The position numbers were made by a program, and so were the translations under genes. A stretch of DNA of 64,000 bases from Arsenophonus sp052174495 (GTDB lineage: Bacteria; Pseudomonadota; Gammaproteobacteria; Enterobacterales; Enterobacteriaceae): assembly GCA_052174495.1 (NCBI GenBank), contig JBQMRR010000042.1, forward strand, positions 1-64,000, given 5' to 3'. Under the pieces are notes generated by a model that worked only from the letters and a program-made list of their open reading frames with translations, was not told where the DNA came from and did no database searches. Of the stretch, positions 42,539-53,724 are shown in pieces (the stretch's first letter is position 1; each line of letters opens with the position of its first letter).

Positions 42539-43930
42539 CAGTTATTAGAAAATCTAGTGAATAAACTGTCGCAGGGCTACGTCTACTTTAATGCTTCATA
42601 AATCTATTATCCATTCTTAATTAGATATTGGTTACATCAGAGTCAGTAGGTAAAATCCCATGAGCTATTTTTAGATATTATGAGCAGAATATAGCAGATT
42701 AAATAACATTAAAAGGGTTGCTTCTAAAGCGCAGTTCTTTCAGCATCGTCTTCATAAGTTCACTATCGTAAAAGCTGATTCAATCAGATTTTCTGTTCTT
42801 ATTGAAGCCGAGTTCGCTGACGGGAGACATAGAATTCCAGCAGTTCTTTTTGATCTTTCTCTAGCTTCTTAATCGCTGCAGAATACTTTACTAAAAATAT
42901 TGCTAGTAAACATCAAGAACTTTATTAGTGGTATCAGAACATTCTGATATTCAAAGAGCTCTCGCAACTCACCCTTAACTTTTGGTTGTATGCCTTTTGG
43001 GAGTGAAGGCAGCATATTAGCTGTTTTGGATACTCAACAGCGTTAGTGCTACATGTCCTAGAACATTTTTTCCTATTGTATTTAAAACCAAGGGTACAGT
43101 CTCTCGTAATAATCCTGGAAGATATGATTAAATTACCTTCTCCTTATAAGGGCATTGAAGTTCGAGCAAGTACGCTTCTGACTATTGATAAGCATCTTTA
43201 TCACAACTGTTTATTTACGTCCATGCGTAGTGACACCGATAATAAGAAGCAGGCAAAGGCGATGACCTATCTGAGAGAATTTTGTATGCCATGAGCACAG
43301 AAATAAATGTAGCGATATTGCTAAATAATGCTGCGGCAGCATTATCTATACTCTTCAAGCGATTCCCATTTTAGTCTACTGATAGTCTAGCAGAGAGATA
43401 AGGTGCTTTTACCGTAAAGTGCGCTCAGGACTTTATAAAAATAAAGGGTGGAAATGATTCGTAAGCATATAGATATGAGAACAATTCTTTGCTATCTTTG
43501 CACGCTTTAGATAAGGCAAATAAAAGGGAGAATCTGTTGAAGGATATTTCGTCATTACTAACTACGGATCTCACCACTTTAACCTTAAGCACTTTAATCT
43601 TAAAAGGCCAATATCATTCTGTATAATTCACTGTAGTAAAAATTATTACTGATGACTGGGCATAAACCCAGTCGAAAAGGTGCGTTGAGGATATTGTTGC
43701 AACTATGACTTCGAGTTCATCCTTAACAGCGGTATTTATCAGTTACCTGGTATAATTATGGATGAGTTCATGCAATGAATCAGAAGTAAGATTTGGTTTT
43801 TGAATACCATATATAATAGATTTTTTATGGTATATTATCTCTTAGTTGTTAAAATCATCTATAAAATCAATATAGCAGGATATATCATCACTATCTCCGA
43901 AATTCCATATACCAAAAATAAACATAGCTC
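42539..43930 (-). mobile_element. IS256-family relic, near full length
   Basis: CAGTTATTAGAAAATCTAGT at the left end, CATATACCAAAAATAAACAT and AGCTC at the right. About 1.39 kb between the frdA and nudJ relics. The open stretch at 43046-43294 on the plus strand is a shadow. The transposase on the minus strand is heavily broken. Confidence 0.8.
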
Positions 43931-43984
43931 TTAGGTAGCTTATAAACTGGTAAGTGGAAAGAGGCGATCTTATTTCTTATTTAA

Positions 43985-44480
43985 ACCGCACACTACAATG
44001 ATAATGTAATTCATATTAAAGATAAATTTTTAACTGTAAAAGAAATTATTAATAATAAATTAGTCTGAAATCAACCTGCTAGGCATTTAGAAACCAATAA
44101 AACTTATTTCGCATGCTGCGCTTTTATCACGAACTATATTAAAGAAAAATGGTATTAATACGATTCTTCTTTAACAATTAATAAAAATTCATTAATAGAT
44201 TAACCTCCTGATCTGATATTCACACTTTCCTTTCATTTTTTGATTGAACTAAATGAGATGTCTAAAATCTCTACATATGAGAATAATATCCAGTAATATT
44301 TATATATTGCTGATGAAATATTATTCAGTTTATATCTTTATGCTTGATTTTAGTGACAGAAAGCATATGCTGTTTTATCAGCTGATATTTTTCCGCTAAC
44401 ATTAATTAATGCTTATCAATTCCATACAAGCTAATAGCGATTAATCCTATTCTACAGTGGTGAAACTCATCGATGAATGT
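43985..44480 (+). pseudogene. nudJ: Remnant of Nudix hydrolase NudJ
   Basis: Just upstream of mnmA as in E. coli. Broken frames read IKDKFLTVKEIINNKLV, followed by NQPARHLETNKTYF, close to the family pattern GKFLMVEE.INGK.LWNQPAGHLE. Further on come KIHQWIN, FHFLIELNEMS and LSADIFPLTLINAYQF. The Nudix box itself is destroyed. Confidence 0.8.
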
Positions 44481-44521
44481 TAAAATACTTGAGTTTATAT
44501 TTATCGCAATGAGATTTTATC

Positions 44522-45631
44522 ATGTTAGATAACCAATTAAAAAAAGTCATCCTTGCTATATCTGGTGGCGTTGATTCATCTGTATCTGCTTACCTATTAA
44601 AACAACAAGGTTATCAGGTTGCTGGTCTATTCATGAAAAACTGGGAAGAAGACGATACTGAAGAGTATTGCTCAGCAGCTATTGATCTTGCCGACGCACA
44701 ATTAGTATGCGATAAACTAGATATAGAGTTGCATACCGTTAATTTTTCCGCTGAATATTGGGAGAATGTTTTTGTTCATTTTCTTGCTGAATATAAAGCT
44801 GGCCGCACACCGAATCCCGATATTCTGTGTAATAAAGAAATTAAATTTAAAGTATTTTTGGAATTTGCTGTTGAAAATCTAGCAACAGACTATATTGCTA
44901 CTGGCCACTACGCCAGACGTAAAACTGTTGCTGGACATCATCAATTATTACGTGGTTTAGATAAAAATAAAGACCAGAGCTATTTCCTTTACTCTTTAGA
45001 TCAAGATCAACTAGCACAAAGTCTTTTTCCAATTGGTGAACTAGAAAAATCAACCGTTCGTCTTATCGCTGAAAAAATTGGTTTAATTACAGCTAAAAAG
45101 AAAAACTCAACAGGAATTTGTTTTATTGGTGAACGTAAATTTTCTGACTTTCTTGCTCACTATCTACCGACTAAACCAGGTAAAACAATAACAGTTGACG
45201 GTAAAATTTTAGGTGAACATCCAGGATTAATGTATTATACGCTAGGTCAACGTAAGGGATTAGGTATTGGTGGTGTAAAAAAAACTAATGACGATCCCTG
45301 GTATGTTGTCGATAAAGATATTAAAAATAATTATCTAATTGTTGCCCAAGGCCATAACCATCCACGTTTAATGTCCACAGGACTTATCGTTCAACAAATC
45401 CATTGGATTAATCCAGAAATATTAAATGAAATTAATCAATGCACTGTTAAAACGCGTTATCGACAGTCAGATATTCCCTGTACAATTAAGCCACTTACTA
45501 ACAATAAAATCGCTGTGCAATTTAACTACCCTATTGCAGCCGTTACACCTGGTCAATCGGCAGTTTTTTATAAAGGTGAAATTTGTTTAGGTGGTGGTGT
45601 TATTAAAAAACGTATTCAGGAGTCAATGTGA
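44522..45631 (+). CDS. mnmA: tRNA-specific 2-thiouridylase
   Basis: Makes the 2-thio group of U34 in tRNA-Lys, -Glu and -Gln with ATP and sulfur relayed from IscS. 369 residues against 368 in E. coli. PP-loop SGGVDSS (14-20), catalytic cysteines C103 in NPDILCNKEIKF and C200 in STGICFIGERKF, and GHYARR. The IscS partner enzyme is present and intact in its catalytic part at 17.5 kb. Its stop overlaps the GTG start of hflD by four bases, suggesting translational coupling. Order mnmA-hflD-purB is conserved with E. coli. Confidence 0.98.
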   Translation: MLDNQLKKVILAISGGVDSSVSAYLLKQQGYQVAGLFMKNWEEDDTEEYCSAAIDLADAQLVCDKLDIELHTVNFSAEYWENVFVHFLAEYKAGRTPNPDILCNKEIKFKVFLEFAVENLATDYIATGHYARRKTVAGHHQLLRGLDKNKDQSYFLYSLDQDQLAQSLFPIGELEKSTVRLIAEKIGLITAKKKNSTGICFIGERKFSDFLAHYLPTKPGKTITVDGKILGEHPGLMYYTLGQRKGLGIGGVKKTNDDPWYVVDKDIKNNYLIVAQGHNHPRLMSTGLIVQQIHWINPEILNEINQCTVKTRYRQSDIPCTIKPLTNNKIAVQFNYPIAAVTPGQSAVFYKGEICLGGGVIKKRIQESM

Positions 45632-46254
45632 ACAAAAATTTTTATAATATTACTCTTGCATTTGCGGGTATTTGTCAAGCATGCCGTCTAGTTCAGCAAT
45701 TGGCTCATGAAGGTAAAATTAACGATAATGCGGCAGAAGTGATGATTAATAGCACACTAAATATTAATCCAACATCTACATTAGCCGTTTATGGTAATAA
45801 CGAGGAAAATCTTAGCGTTGGATTAAATACTCTACTTGCTATACTTACCGCTTCAGGTAGTACGATTTCATCAGATTTAACTCGCTACTTATTAAGTCTC
45901 ATTGGATTGGAGCGCCGACTAAGAAAAAATTCACCTGCAAGTGATGAACTTAAACGACGTGTTGAATTACTTCAACAGAAAAAAAAATATTTTGAACCTA
46001 TGTGTACTGGTATTTTTAATGCGCTAGCATGTATTTATATAGATGTTATTAGTCCTATTGGCCCCCGTATTCAGGTAATAGGTTCTCCTGATGTTCTACA
46101 GAACACTTTGATACAAGCTAAAGTACGCGCATTACTTTTTACTGGCATTCGTAGTGCTGTTTTGTGGCAACAAGTTGCTGGAAGCCGACTACAATTAATG
46201 TTTTCGCGACAACGTTTGATCACTCAAGCAAAAGAAATTCTTGCTCATTGTTAA
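45628..46254 (+). CDS. hflD: High-frequency lysogenisation protein HflD homologue
   Basis: Small membrane-associated protein, known in E. coli for opposing lambda CII. Its cellular role is unclear, and its gene is usually coupled to mnmA and purB. 208 residues (E. coli 213). Reads ITLAFAGICQACRLVQQLAHEG at the N-terminus and GIRSAVLWQQVAGSRLQ near the end, the conserved ends of HflD. GTG start at 45628, with AGGAG six bases upstream inside mnmA and a four-base overlap. Retained in a shrinking genome, so it probably has a phage-independent role. Confidence 0.95.
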   Translation: MNKNFYNITLAFAGICQACRLVQQLAHEGKINDNAAEVMINSTLNINPTSTLAVYGNNEENLSVGLNTLLAILTASGSTISSDLTRYLLSLIGLERRLRKNSPASDELKRRVELLQQKKKYFEPMCTGIFNALACIYIDVISPIGPRIQVIGSPDVLQNTLIQAKVRALLFTGIRSAVLWQQVAGSRLQLMFSRQRLITQAKEILAHC

Positions 46255-46275
46255 TAAATTTGGAAGTCATTACCA

Positions 46276-47646
46276 ATGAAATTATCTTCATTAACTGCTA
46301 TATCACCAATTGATGGTCGCTACAGTGATAAAGTTAGGTTATTACGTCCAATTTTTAGTGAATTTGCTTTGCTAAAATATCGTATACAGGTAGAGGTACG
46401 CTGGCTACAAAAATTAGCAGTATGCCCTGATATTAAAGAAGTACCAGAATTCAGTACTAAAGCAAATGATTATCTTGAACAAATTATAGCTAACTTCAAT
46501 GAAAATGATGGAATCCAGATCAAACAAATTGAGCAAAAAACTAATCATGATGTAAAAGCAGTTGAATATTTTCTGAAAGAAAAAATAGCAGCTATCCCTG
46601 AACTTAAAAAGGTGGCTGAATTTATTCATTTTGCCTGTACCTCTGAAGATATTAATAATCTTTCTTATGCGTTAATACTAAAAACCACCCGTGACCAAGT
46701 GGTTATTCCTCAATGGCAAAAAATTATTAATACTCTAAAAGAAATGGCACATCTTTATCGTGCTGTACCGCTACTATCAAGAACCCATGGTCAACCAGCA
46801 ACACCAACTACTATAGGTAAAGAGTTTGCTAATGTCGTTTATCGTATGGAGCGACAATATCGACAGCTTGAGCAAATAGAAATTTTAGGAAAAATTAATG
46901 GTGCAGTGGGTAATTATAATGCCCATTTATCCGCTTATCCTGATATAAACTGGCATTTATTCAGCGAAGAGTTTGTCACTTCATTAGGCATTAAATGGAA
47001 TCCGTTTACAACTCAAATTGAACCTCATGACTACATTGCTGAACTATTTAATTGTATTGTTCGTTTTAATAGCATTTTGATCGATTTTGATCGGGATATC
47101 TGGGGTTATATTTCTCTTAATCATTTTAGACAAAAAACTGTTTCTGGTGAAATTGGTTCATCAACTATGCCGCATAAAATTAATCCGATTGATTTTGAAA
47201 ATTCTGAAGGTAATCTCGGACTAGCTAATGCCCTATTAAATCATCTAGCAAATAAGTTACCTATTTCACGTTGGCAACGTGATCTTACTGATTCAACGGC
47301 ATTACGTAATTTAGGCGTTGGTATTGCTTATGCTTTAGTAGCCTATCAAGCAGCTTCAAAGGGCTTGAGCAAACTAGAAGTTAATGAGCAAAATTTACAA
47401 ACTGAATTAGATACTAATTGGGAAGTGTTGTCTGAACCTATTCAAACTGTTATGCGTCGATATGGAATTGAAAAGCCTTATGAAAAATTAAAAACTTTAA
47501 CCCGCGGGAACTGTACTACAGCAGAAGATATCAAAGTGTTTATTGATAGTTTAGATTTACCAGAATCAAAAAAAAATAGTTTAAAAAAAATGACACCAGC
47601 CAACTATATTGGTTATTCAATCAATCTAGTAGACATATTAAAATAA
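46276..47646 (+). CDS. purB: Adenylosuccinate lyase
   Basis: Catalyses two fumarate-releasing steps: SAICAR to AICAR in IMP synthesis, and adenylosuccinate to AMP. 456 residues, as in E. coli. Family motifs: SPIDGRYSDKV, KTNHDVKAVEYFLK, TSEDINNL, SRTHGQPATPTT with its catalytic His, and the SSTMPHKINPIDFENSEG signature loop near 295. Twenty-one bases after hflD; GGAAG before ATG. In E. coli phoPQ follow; here dead IS DNA follows. It makes fumarate, which this genome could no longer reduce through Frd. Confidence 0.98.
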   Translation: MKLSSLTAISPIDGRYSDKVRLLRPIFSEFALLKYRIQVEVRWLQKLAVCPDIKEVPEFSTKANDYLEQIIANFNENDGIQIKQIEQKTNHDVKAVEYFLKEKIAAIPELKKVAEFIHFACTSEDINNLSYALILKTTRDQVVIPQWQKIINTLKEMAHLYRAVPLLSRTHGQPATPTTIGKEFANVVYRMERQYRQLEQIEILGKINGAVGNYNAHLSAYPDINWHLFSEEFVTSLGIKWNPFTTQIEPHDYIAELFNCIVRFNSILIDFDRDIWGYISLNHFRQKTVSGEIGSSTMPHKINPIDFENSEGNLGLANALLNHLANKLPISRWQRDLTDSTALRNLGVGIAYALVAYQAASKGLSKLEVNEQNLQTELDTNWEVLSEPIQTVMRRYGIEKPYEKLKTLTRGNCTTAEDIKVFIDSLDLPESKKNSLKKMTPANYIGYSINLVDILK

Positions 47647-47794
47647 CGTTAATAGGTTCAGCGATATTAATAGACAATCCATATTTCTTGTTTAATTAAC
47701 CAATCAAACCACATAATTATTTTCTTTTAATTCAGTAATATTTTTCTGTTATTCAATTCCTCTCTGCATAGATAAGAGAGTCATATTTGTTTTT

Positions 47795-48065
47795 ATGTAC
47801 GCGGTTTCGGAAAAAGATGGCGTATCCTGCTGATTGATTTCGTGGATAATTTAAATAATGAGTTATTAGCAAATCTAGTATATGTGATCTGATTAGGCTA
47901 TGTTTTATTCTAATGCTTCATAAATCTGCTCTCCATCCTTAAATTAGATATTTTTACTAGTAGGATCAAGAAGGTCAGATTCCCTTATCTAATTTAAGGA
48001 TGGAGAATAAATTTATAAAGTATCAGAATGGAGACCTAACCAGCTATATACTAGATTCTCTAAAA
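47795..48065. mobile_element. Collapsed nest of IS256 ends
   Basis: Three pieces of the same element fused. GTTTCGGAAAAAGATGGCG onward (47795-47856) is a plus-oriented N-terminal end. GAGTTATTAGCAAATCTAGT onward (about 47861-47975) is a minus-oriented C-terminal end. ATCTAATTTAAGGATGGAGA onward (to about 48065) is a plus-oriented C-terminal end. The last two form an imperfect large palindrome. Confidence 0.65.
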
Positions 48066-48965
48066 AACTTATAAATACCTTCATTAACAGGTAAGCAAAA
48101 AAAAATCAGGAAATGTGTAATGAACAAGCATTTTAAAGTTTTCAATCGCATTAATTTCATTAAAAACGCTAGCATAATCTACAAGGGCAGTAGATCCATT
48201 AAAACATCGACACAATTGTAGAGGTAGACTTTTTTCTATTTTATGTATGGTTGCAGTATTTGTGCTAAGAAAAAAAAAGTTGACAACCTGTTGTTATTGT
48301 TTAATGTAATGTTTTAATTTATTTAGAAGTAACATTATAAATGAAGTTTTTATACCACAAATTAACATTTAATTTCTATTAAGCATAAAATGTTATGGTA
48401 TGCTGGGGTAGCAAGCCAGGCTATATCATTATCAGGATATATAAACTTCTTTAATGATAATATGTTGAAATACTTTGCTTTAGAGTAAAAAAACCTTTTC
48501 TAATAAACACCGTCATTTAATAAAACAAATAGGCTTAATAATTAAAACTATTAATATCACTGTTTTAACTTCACCACAAAACTAATAGTGATATTTCTAT
48601 TTTTTCCATTTTAGAAAATTCTGGATAGACATTGCCGTTTTGATACTCATATCTAGAGTTAATCGTTACATTGGCTGAGTAAGTTTATAATTAGTAAATA
48701 CCCATGAGTAAAACATTCTTCTCACTATCAATAATTGAAGGTACCAAGTTTACTATAACAATATCATCCATTTCTATTAAAATCAGTTAATATAAGCCAC
48801 AACAAGTTTTAATATATCATCATCTTAATATAAGATAGATAAAAATGAGTTAAAGCAAGTTAATTAGAGACAATAAAAATGTAAATAACGATACTAAATA
48901 TCGAATTAATCTGATATATAAATAATAAGTTATAAACTTATAATCAAATTATAATTTAAGATTAT
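48066..48965. other. Unassigned 900-base region
   Basis: AT-rich. A minus-strand stretch near 48560-48720 reads TINSRYEYQNGNVYPEFSKM, which has the alternating look of an outer-membrane strand, but I cannot name a family. No complete gene. Confidence 0.35.
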
Positions 48966-49041
48966 TGGCTCCTCCAACTGGACTCGAACCAGTGACATAC
49001 GGATTAACAGTCCGCCGTTCTACCAACTGAACTATGGAGGA
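48966..49041 (-). tRNA. tRNA-Asn (GUU)
   Basis: On the minus strand: acceptor TCCTCCA, D arm GTTCAGTTGGTAGAAC, anticodon loop CTGTTAA with anticodon GTT, T arm CTGGTTCGAGTCCAG, encoded GCCA end. 76 bases, nearly identical to E. coli asnT; the acceptor is TCCTCCA/TGGAGGA. Confidence 0.97.
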
Positions 49042-49325
49042 ACTGATTAAGCTTAAAAATTAGCTGCATTCTAACTATATCATAATGTTAAATACATTAA
49101 CTTTCTATTTGTTTATATTGCAATGAAATTATATTAATAATAAAACATTTATCTGATAAAATCAGCTCTATTATGAATCATAGATTATGCAGCATTTTAT
49201 ACCATAAAATGTTTTTTATTTTTCCCTTAAAAACCTCTTAGTTCAGTTTTAATTGCATTATTGATAATTAGTTCAGCAAATTTTTAATTTAGCATTAAAA
49301 CTATTTTTTTTCAAGAAAAAAACGT

Positions 49326-50745
49326 AAGCTATTAGCAAATCTGGTGTATGATGATCAGGTTTTTCACTCCGTGAATGATGTTTCATAAATCTATTCTCCA
49401 TCCTTAACTAGAATATTATTTATCAGAAGGATCAAATAAGTCATTCTATTAAAGCGATTCAAGTTTTCTAAACAGACTCTAGCAGCTTAAATATAGCATT
49501 GGAAAGGATTATTTTTCTCGAGCTACAGCGCTTAGCACATCAGCTTCATAGTCTCACTGTCATAAAATCAGACTCAATCAGATTCATCGTTTTTATTTGA
49601 TTAGTTTTCTGATGGGAAGCCGTAGAATGTCAACACCTATTTTGATTTTTTCCCAGTTTTTTATTGCTGAAGGATTACGTTTCTCTGAAACACTTGCTAA
49701 TAAAATATCAAAGGATTTATTAGCAGCATTGCAGCTCTCTCTGCTGGGCAAATATCCCGTATCTCAAGCCTTAACTTTTGATTGGATGCCATTTAGTGAG
49801 TAAAACCAATACATTAGTTATTTTCTGTACCCATCCCAATAACGTTAAGATGCATGTCTAGCAATATATTTTGCATTGCATTTCAAAAATTAAAGACAGT
49901 ATTCTCTAACGAGCCCGAGAGATACGGTTAATCTTTACGCTTCCAAGACATTTAGGGGCTTACTCAGTTTATTTCTGACTTTTGATAAGAATATTATACC
50001 GCAACCTAACTTCTTTATAGCCATCCGTAGTACCTTCTCTTTAACTAGAAGGTAAAGGCAATCAGCTTGCCTGATAGAACGCATTGCCTTCCGCCAAAAA
50101 TAAACGTAAGGCATATCGCTTAAACCATGCAGAAACCCCCATTATCTATAGCTCTTCAAGATATTTCTGTTTTAGTCTGCTGATTTATTACTTACAAAAA
50201 GATTATGTGCTTTTTCACTAATAAGCGCCCATAGAGCTTCGTAAAAATTACTGGTAGATCTGCTTTATTTTTTGCAGATACACAGGCATGGTAGCAACTC
50301 TTTACTACTTTTGCACGCTTTAAATAAGGTAATAATAATGAGTTGTTGAAACATGTTCTATTGCCGTTATATAATTTTCTTCTGATCTTGAGCACTTTAA
50401 TCTGAATATCGCTAAACCAGTCTATATATGATTTATTGTATAGCAAATAACTGTTACTGGCGACGACATTTGATCTGTTGAAAAGTGGACTTGAGCACGT
50501 TGTTGAAACATATCGTTTCAAGTTCATCCTCAACAACAGTGCATATCAGCTGACTGGTACTATTACGGATGAGTTAGTGCATAAGATTAGAAATAATGTC
50601 TGATTTCGCGGGGGGGTATTTTACCCGTATATAGTAGACTTTTTATGATACATCATCTCTATATTATTGAAATCATCTACAAAATCAATCAGAAGGATAC
50701 GTCATCTATCTACAAAACCCTATACACAAAAAATAAGAAAAACTC
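49326..50745 (-). mobile_element. IS256-family relic, near full length
   Basis: AGCTATTAGCAAATCTGGTG at the left, CTATACACAAAAAATAAG and AACTC at the right, 1.42 kb. On the minus strand the open stretch 50536-50192 keeps the transposase text IKVLKIRRKLYNGNRTCFNN and LLPYLKRAKVVKS, the N-terminal region of mutator-type transposases before the DDE domain. A G7 tract (50610-50616) lies near the right end where sister copies have only two G. Confidence 0.82.
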
Positions 50746-51049
50746 AAATCAATTTTTATTTTTTATTAATTTATTAACTTAAACGAAGAATATTCTTGAA
50801 AATTCAATTTTTTTCTTAAACAAAAGCATAAAACTATTGATATTATTAACTACTCATGCGTTAATAAGAAGAAGCTTAAAACAGATCTATTTTATTTACG
50901 ACATTTAAGTTAATTCGTTATGAGTAGCGTTATCCTTGATAGCCTTTCGACCGTCTCTTGCTAAGTGCTTCCATGAATTAAATAGTGATGTAGGCTTTTA
51001 TATACCTGCGAAAGCGGCAATGTTTATTTGTTATATAGGAAAAAGGCAC
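50746..51049. promoter_or_regulatory. Upstream region and probable leader of the cold-shock gene
   Basis: About 300 bases between an IS256 relic and the cold-shock gene. Cold-shock genes of this family often have long leaders; 50880-51049 is less AT-rich than its surroundings and may be the leader. An in-frame upstream start at 50936 would give a non-homologous extension, which I reject. Confidence 0.4.
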
Positions 51050-51262
51050 ATGTCTGACAAAATGAAAGGTCAAGTGAAGTGGTTTAACGAATCTAAAGGC
51101 TTTGGTTTCATCACTCCTTCTGATGGTAGCAAAGATGTATTCGTTCACTTCTCTGCCATTCAAGGAAATGGATTCAAAACCCTAGCTGAAGGGCAGAATG
51201 TAGAATTTACCATTGAAGATGGTTCGAAAGGCCCAGCTGCAGCAAATGTAACTGCTCTTTAA
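51050..51262 (+). CDS. cspE: Cold-shock protein, CspC/CspE type
   Basis: Single OB-fold nucleic-acid chaperone and antiterminator that melts RNA secondary structure. 70 residues: MSDKMKGQVKWFNESKGFGF, RNP1 KGFGFI (16-21), RNP2 VFVHF (30-34), ending PAAANVTAL. The GQVKWF and QGNGFKTLAEGQNVEF text is slightly closer to CspC, but the short Csp paralogues are hard to separate, so the symbol is provisional. Start at 51050 because the upstream extension has no family match and AAAGG precedes this ATG. Followed by a strong terminator. Lies between two IS256 relics in the same orientation. Confidence 0.95.
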   Translation: MSDKMKGQVKWFNESKGFGFITPSDGSKDVFVHFSAIQGNGFKTLAEGQNVEFTIEDGSKGPAAANVTAL

Positions 51263-51287
51263 GATTAGTTAAATAACTGGATTTCTT

Positions 51288-51327
51288 GAAGCCTGCCGTT
51301 TATACAGCAGGCTTCTTTATTTTTTTG
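51288..51327 (+). terminator. Terminator of the cold-shock gene
   Basis: GAAGCCTGC and GCAGGCTTC arms (51288-51296, 51307-51315), a ten-base loop and a TTTATTTTTTT tail. Classic intrinsic terminator 25 bases after the stop. Confidence 0.92.
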
Positions 51328-51557
51328 CAGTAAATTTTTTTCCTTTTCCATAAATAATAAAAAATCAATAATTTCATTTTAGCAAAAATCGATAGCGACC
51401 AGATAAAGAAAGGCATTATTCGATAACTGATTTTTAATAAAAAAACCAGATATTCTGCTACTTATCTAATATCAAAATAAATAAACATAAATTAACATCC
51501 TACTAACTTAGTAAATTACTATTTCTACATTTGAATATCTTAATCATAATTAAATCA

Positions 51558-52962
51558 GAGTTATTAGCAAATCTAGCATATAATAATCAGACTATCTTTT
51601 ACTCTGATGCTTAGTAAATCTACTTTCCATCCTTAAATTGCACGTTATTTAACACTAGTATCAGTACAAGATCATAAATCCATTTAGGCAATTCCAGTTT
51701 TTAAGCAAAGTGTAGCAGTTCAAATACCATTAAAATAGTTCTTTTTTGATATACATATCTTCACGTATCAGCTTCATAGCCTCATTTTTATAAAAATCAA
51801 CTTAATCAGATTTATCGTTCTTACTAACATTAATACACTGACTGAAAGCCGTAGAATGCCAGCACCTCTTTTCGATCCTTTCCTCTAATTTCTTCATTGC
51901 TGCAGAATATTTTCGCTGATAACTTTTCCAACAAAAATATTAAAAAATTTATTACTGAAATTAGAGCTCTTTGATAGCAGAGCTCTCTGAGCTCTTATCC
52001 TTACTTTCATTTTATATTCATAAAAAGTAAGGCGCATTATATGAGCTGCTTTATGTACCCAAACAGCGTTAGTGCTAGATGTCTTGGAATATTTTTACTA
52101 TTGTATTCAAAAATCAAGGGTGCACCCTCTCCCATAACAATCTTGAGAGATACGATTAAACTATCTACTCATAGTTTAATAGAAATTGGACCCAGTTTGT
52201 TTCTAATTCTTAATAAGATTTCCAAGCGGAACCTAATTCTTTACGTTCATACCCAGTGACTCCGATAATAAAATAGAAGGAAAAGTAGAGTGAGGATTAT
52301 CTTGTCTGAAAGAACAGTTTATGGAATCAAGATAAAAAATAAACGTAACGCGGTATCGCTAAATCATGTAAAAGGAGGGGGTTACCACCTTACCTGCACT
52401 CTTTAAGCTATTGCTATTTTAGTCTGGAACATAGTACTAGCAAAGAGACTATCTATTTTTCACCGAAAAACCTAGAGCTTAGTGAAAATCATCGGTGGTA
52501 TGCCTAGCAGGTATAAGTGATTAGTAGTAACTTTTACGCTTTTTCCTTCTTTAGATAAGAACCAGCAAGTAGCTGTTTCAAACATATTTCATTACTGCTA
52601 CAATTCCTGACCTTAAGCACTTTAATCTCAATATTGCTAATACCAGTCTTGGATGATTCGCTGTGACGAATAACCGTTATGAACTACACCATAAACGCGC
52701 ATTGATAAAGGTAAGCTTGAGTATATTGTTTGCAACATTGCAGTTGAGGCTCCGTCTCAATAGCAGTGTCCCTATCAACTACCTGACATCATTACAAATG
52801 CGTTTATGAAAAGGATCGCATATAATAATCTTGTTTCGTGGACACTTTAGTGTAGGCTTTTCATGAAATATCATCTCTCTGTTGTTAAGATGATCCACGA
52901 TATTAATCAGCAGGATATGCTATAATATTCAAAACTTCATACACCAGAAAAGAGCATAACTT
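51558..52962 (-). mobile_element. IS256-family relic, near full length
   Basis: GAGTTATTAGCAAATCTAGC left terminus, CATACACCAGAAAAGAGCAT right terminus, 1.40 kb, minus-oriented. A GGAGGGGG tract (52374-52381) interrupts a segment that sister copies have as a plain CATGCAGCTACCATT. No open transposase. Confidence 0.82.
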
Positions 52963-53724
52963 GCATTACATTAATAATAACTGTAAAAGCATCGGCTTTA
53001 AGTGATTTGCTACCAACTATAATACACTATCGATATTAGGTTGACTAAAAATTTCGCCTGCATTATCTGGTATTCACTGATCCGCTATACTAAATAATCA
53101 CTTCTTCGACAATGGTAGATTTTGTTGCCAAAATAATCACGAATAATTTATGTGGCACTCTTGCGCATGGAGTGGAGGTAACTAATTTGTCGGTACTAAT
53201 CAACTAAATCTATTCTATAAGAAACAACACTATTTTTAATACGTTGAGATCTAAGCTATTTAATACCGAATTAATTTGATAAGCGAAAATTTGTTCAGTT
53301 TTTTGACGCTATTTTATTCTTCAGATTTACTAATACAAAGTACCGACCTTAATCCTTACGATTTTAATATTGCAAATTTTTGGCGATAAATTCATCGCTT
53401 TCTTAAATGATAAGTTCTACGTTCAAAACGACTGATAATAATATATTTTACGCCAATATCTTTTAGCGCTTCCGAGAAGTATCACACCGGTAAAATCGCC
53501 GGATAAAATTAATCTTAACATCTTACATACCAAGTACTATTATTGTACTGCTATTAAGCTTCCAGTTTTCCATAACTAATGGATGCCGTAAGATTTCCCC
53601 TAACTAAAATATTATTAATAAATAAAATAAAAGAATTGATCATTATTGAGTTTATGAAAAAGATAATATAAAAATTCTATGAATAAATCATTTTATTTTT
53701 CTCATTGATGTATAATATATGTTA
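52963..53724. other. Unassigned region, possible gene relic
   Basis: About 760 bases between two IS256 relics. The minus strand has short open pieces (for example DEFIAKNLQY and RYFVLVNLKNKIASK, near 53390-53280) that look protein-like. I could not place them in a family with confidence. Confidence 0.35.

Noticed and set aside
50936..51262. Longer 108-residue form of the cold-shock protein
   Set aside because: The extra N-terminal 38 residues have no similarity to any Csp, while ATG 51050 gives the standard 70-residue protein with its own ribosome site.
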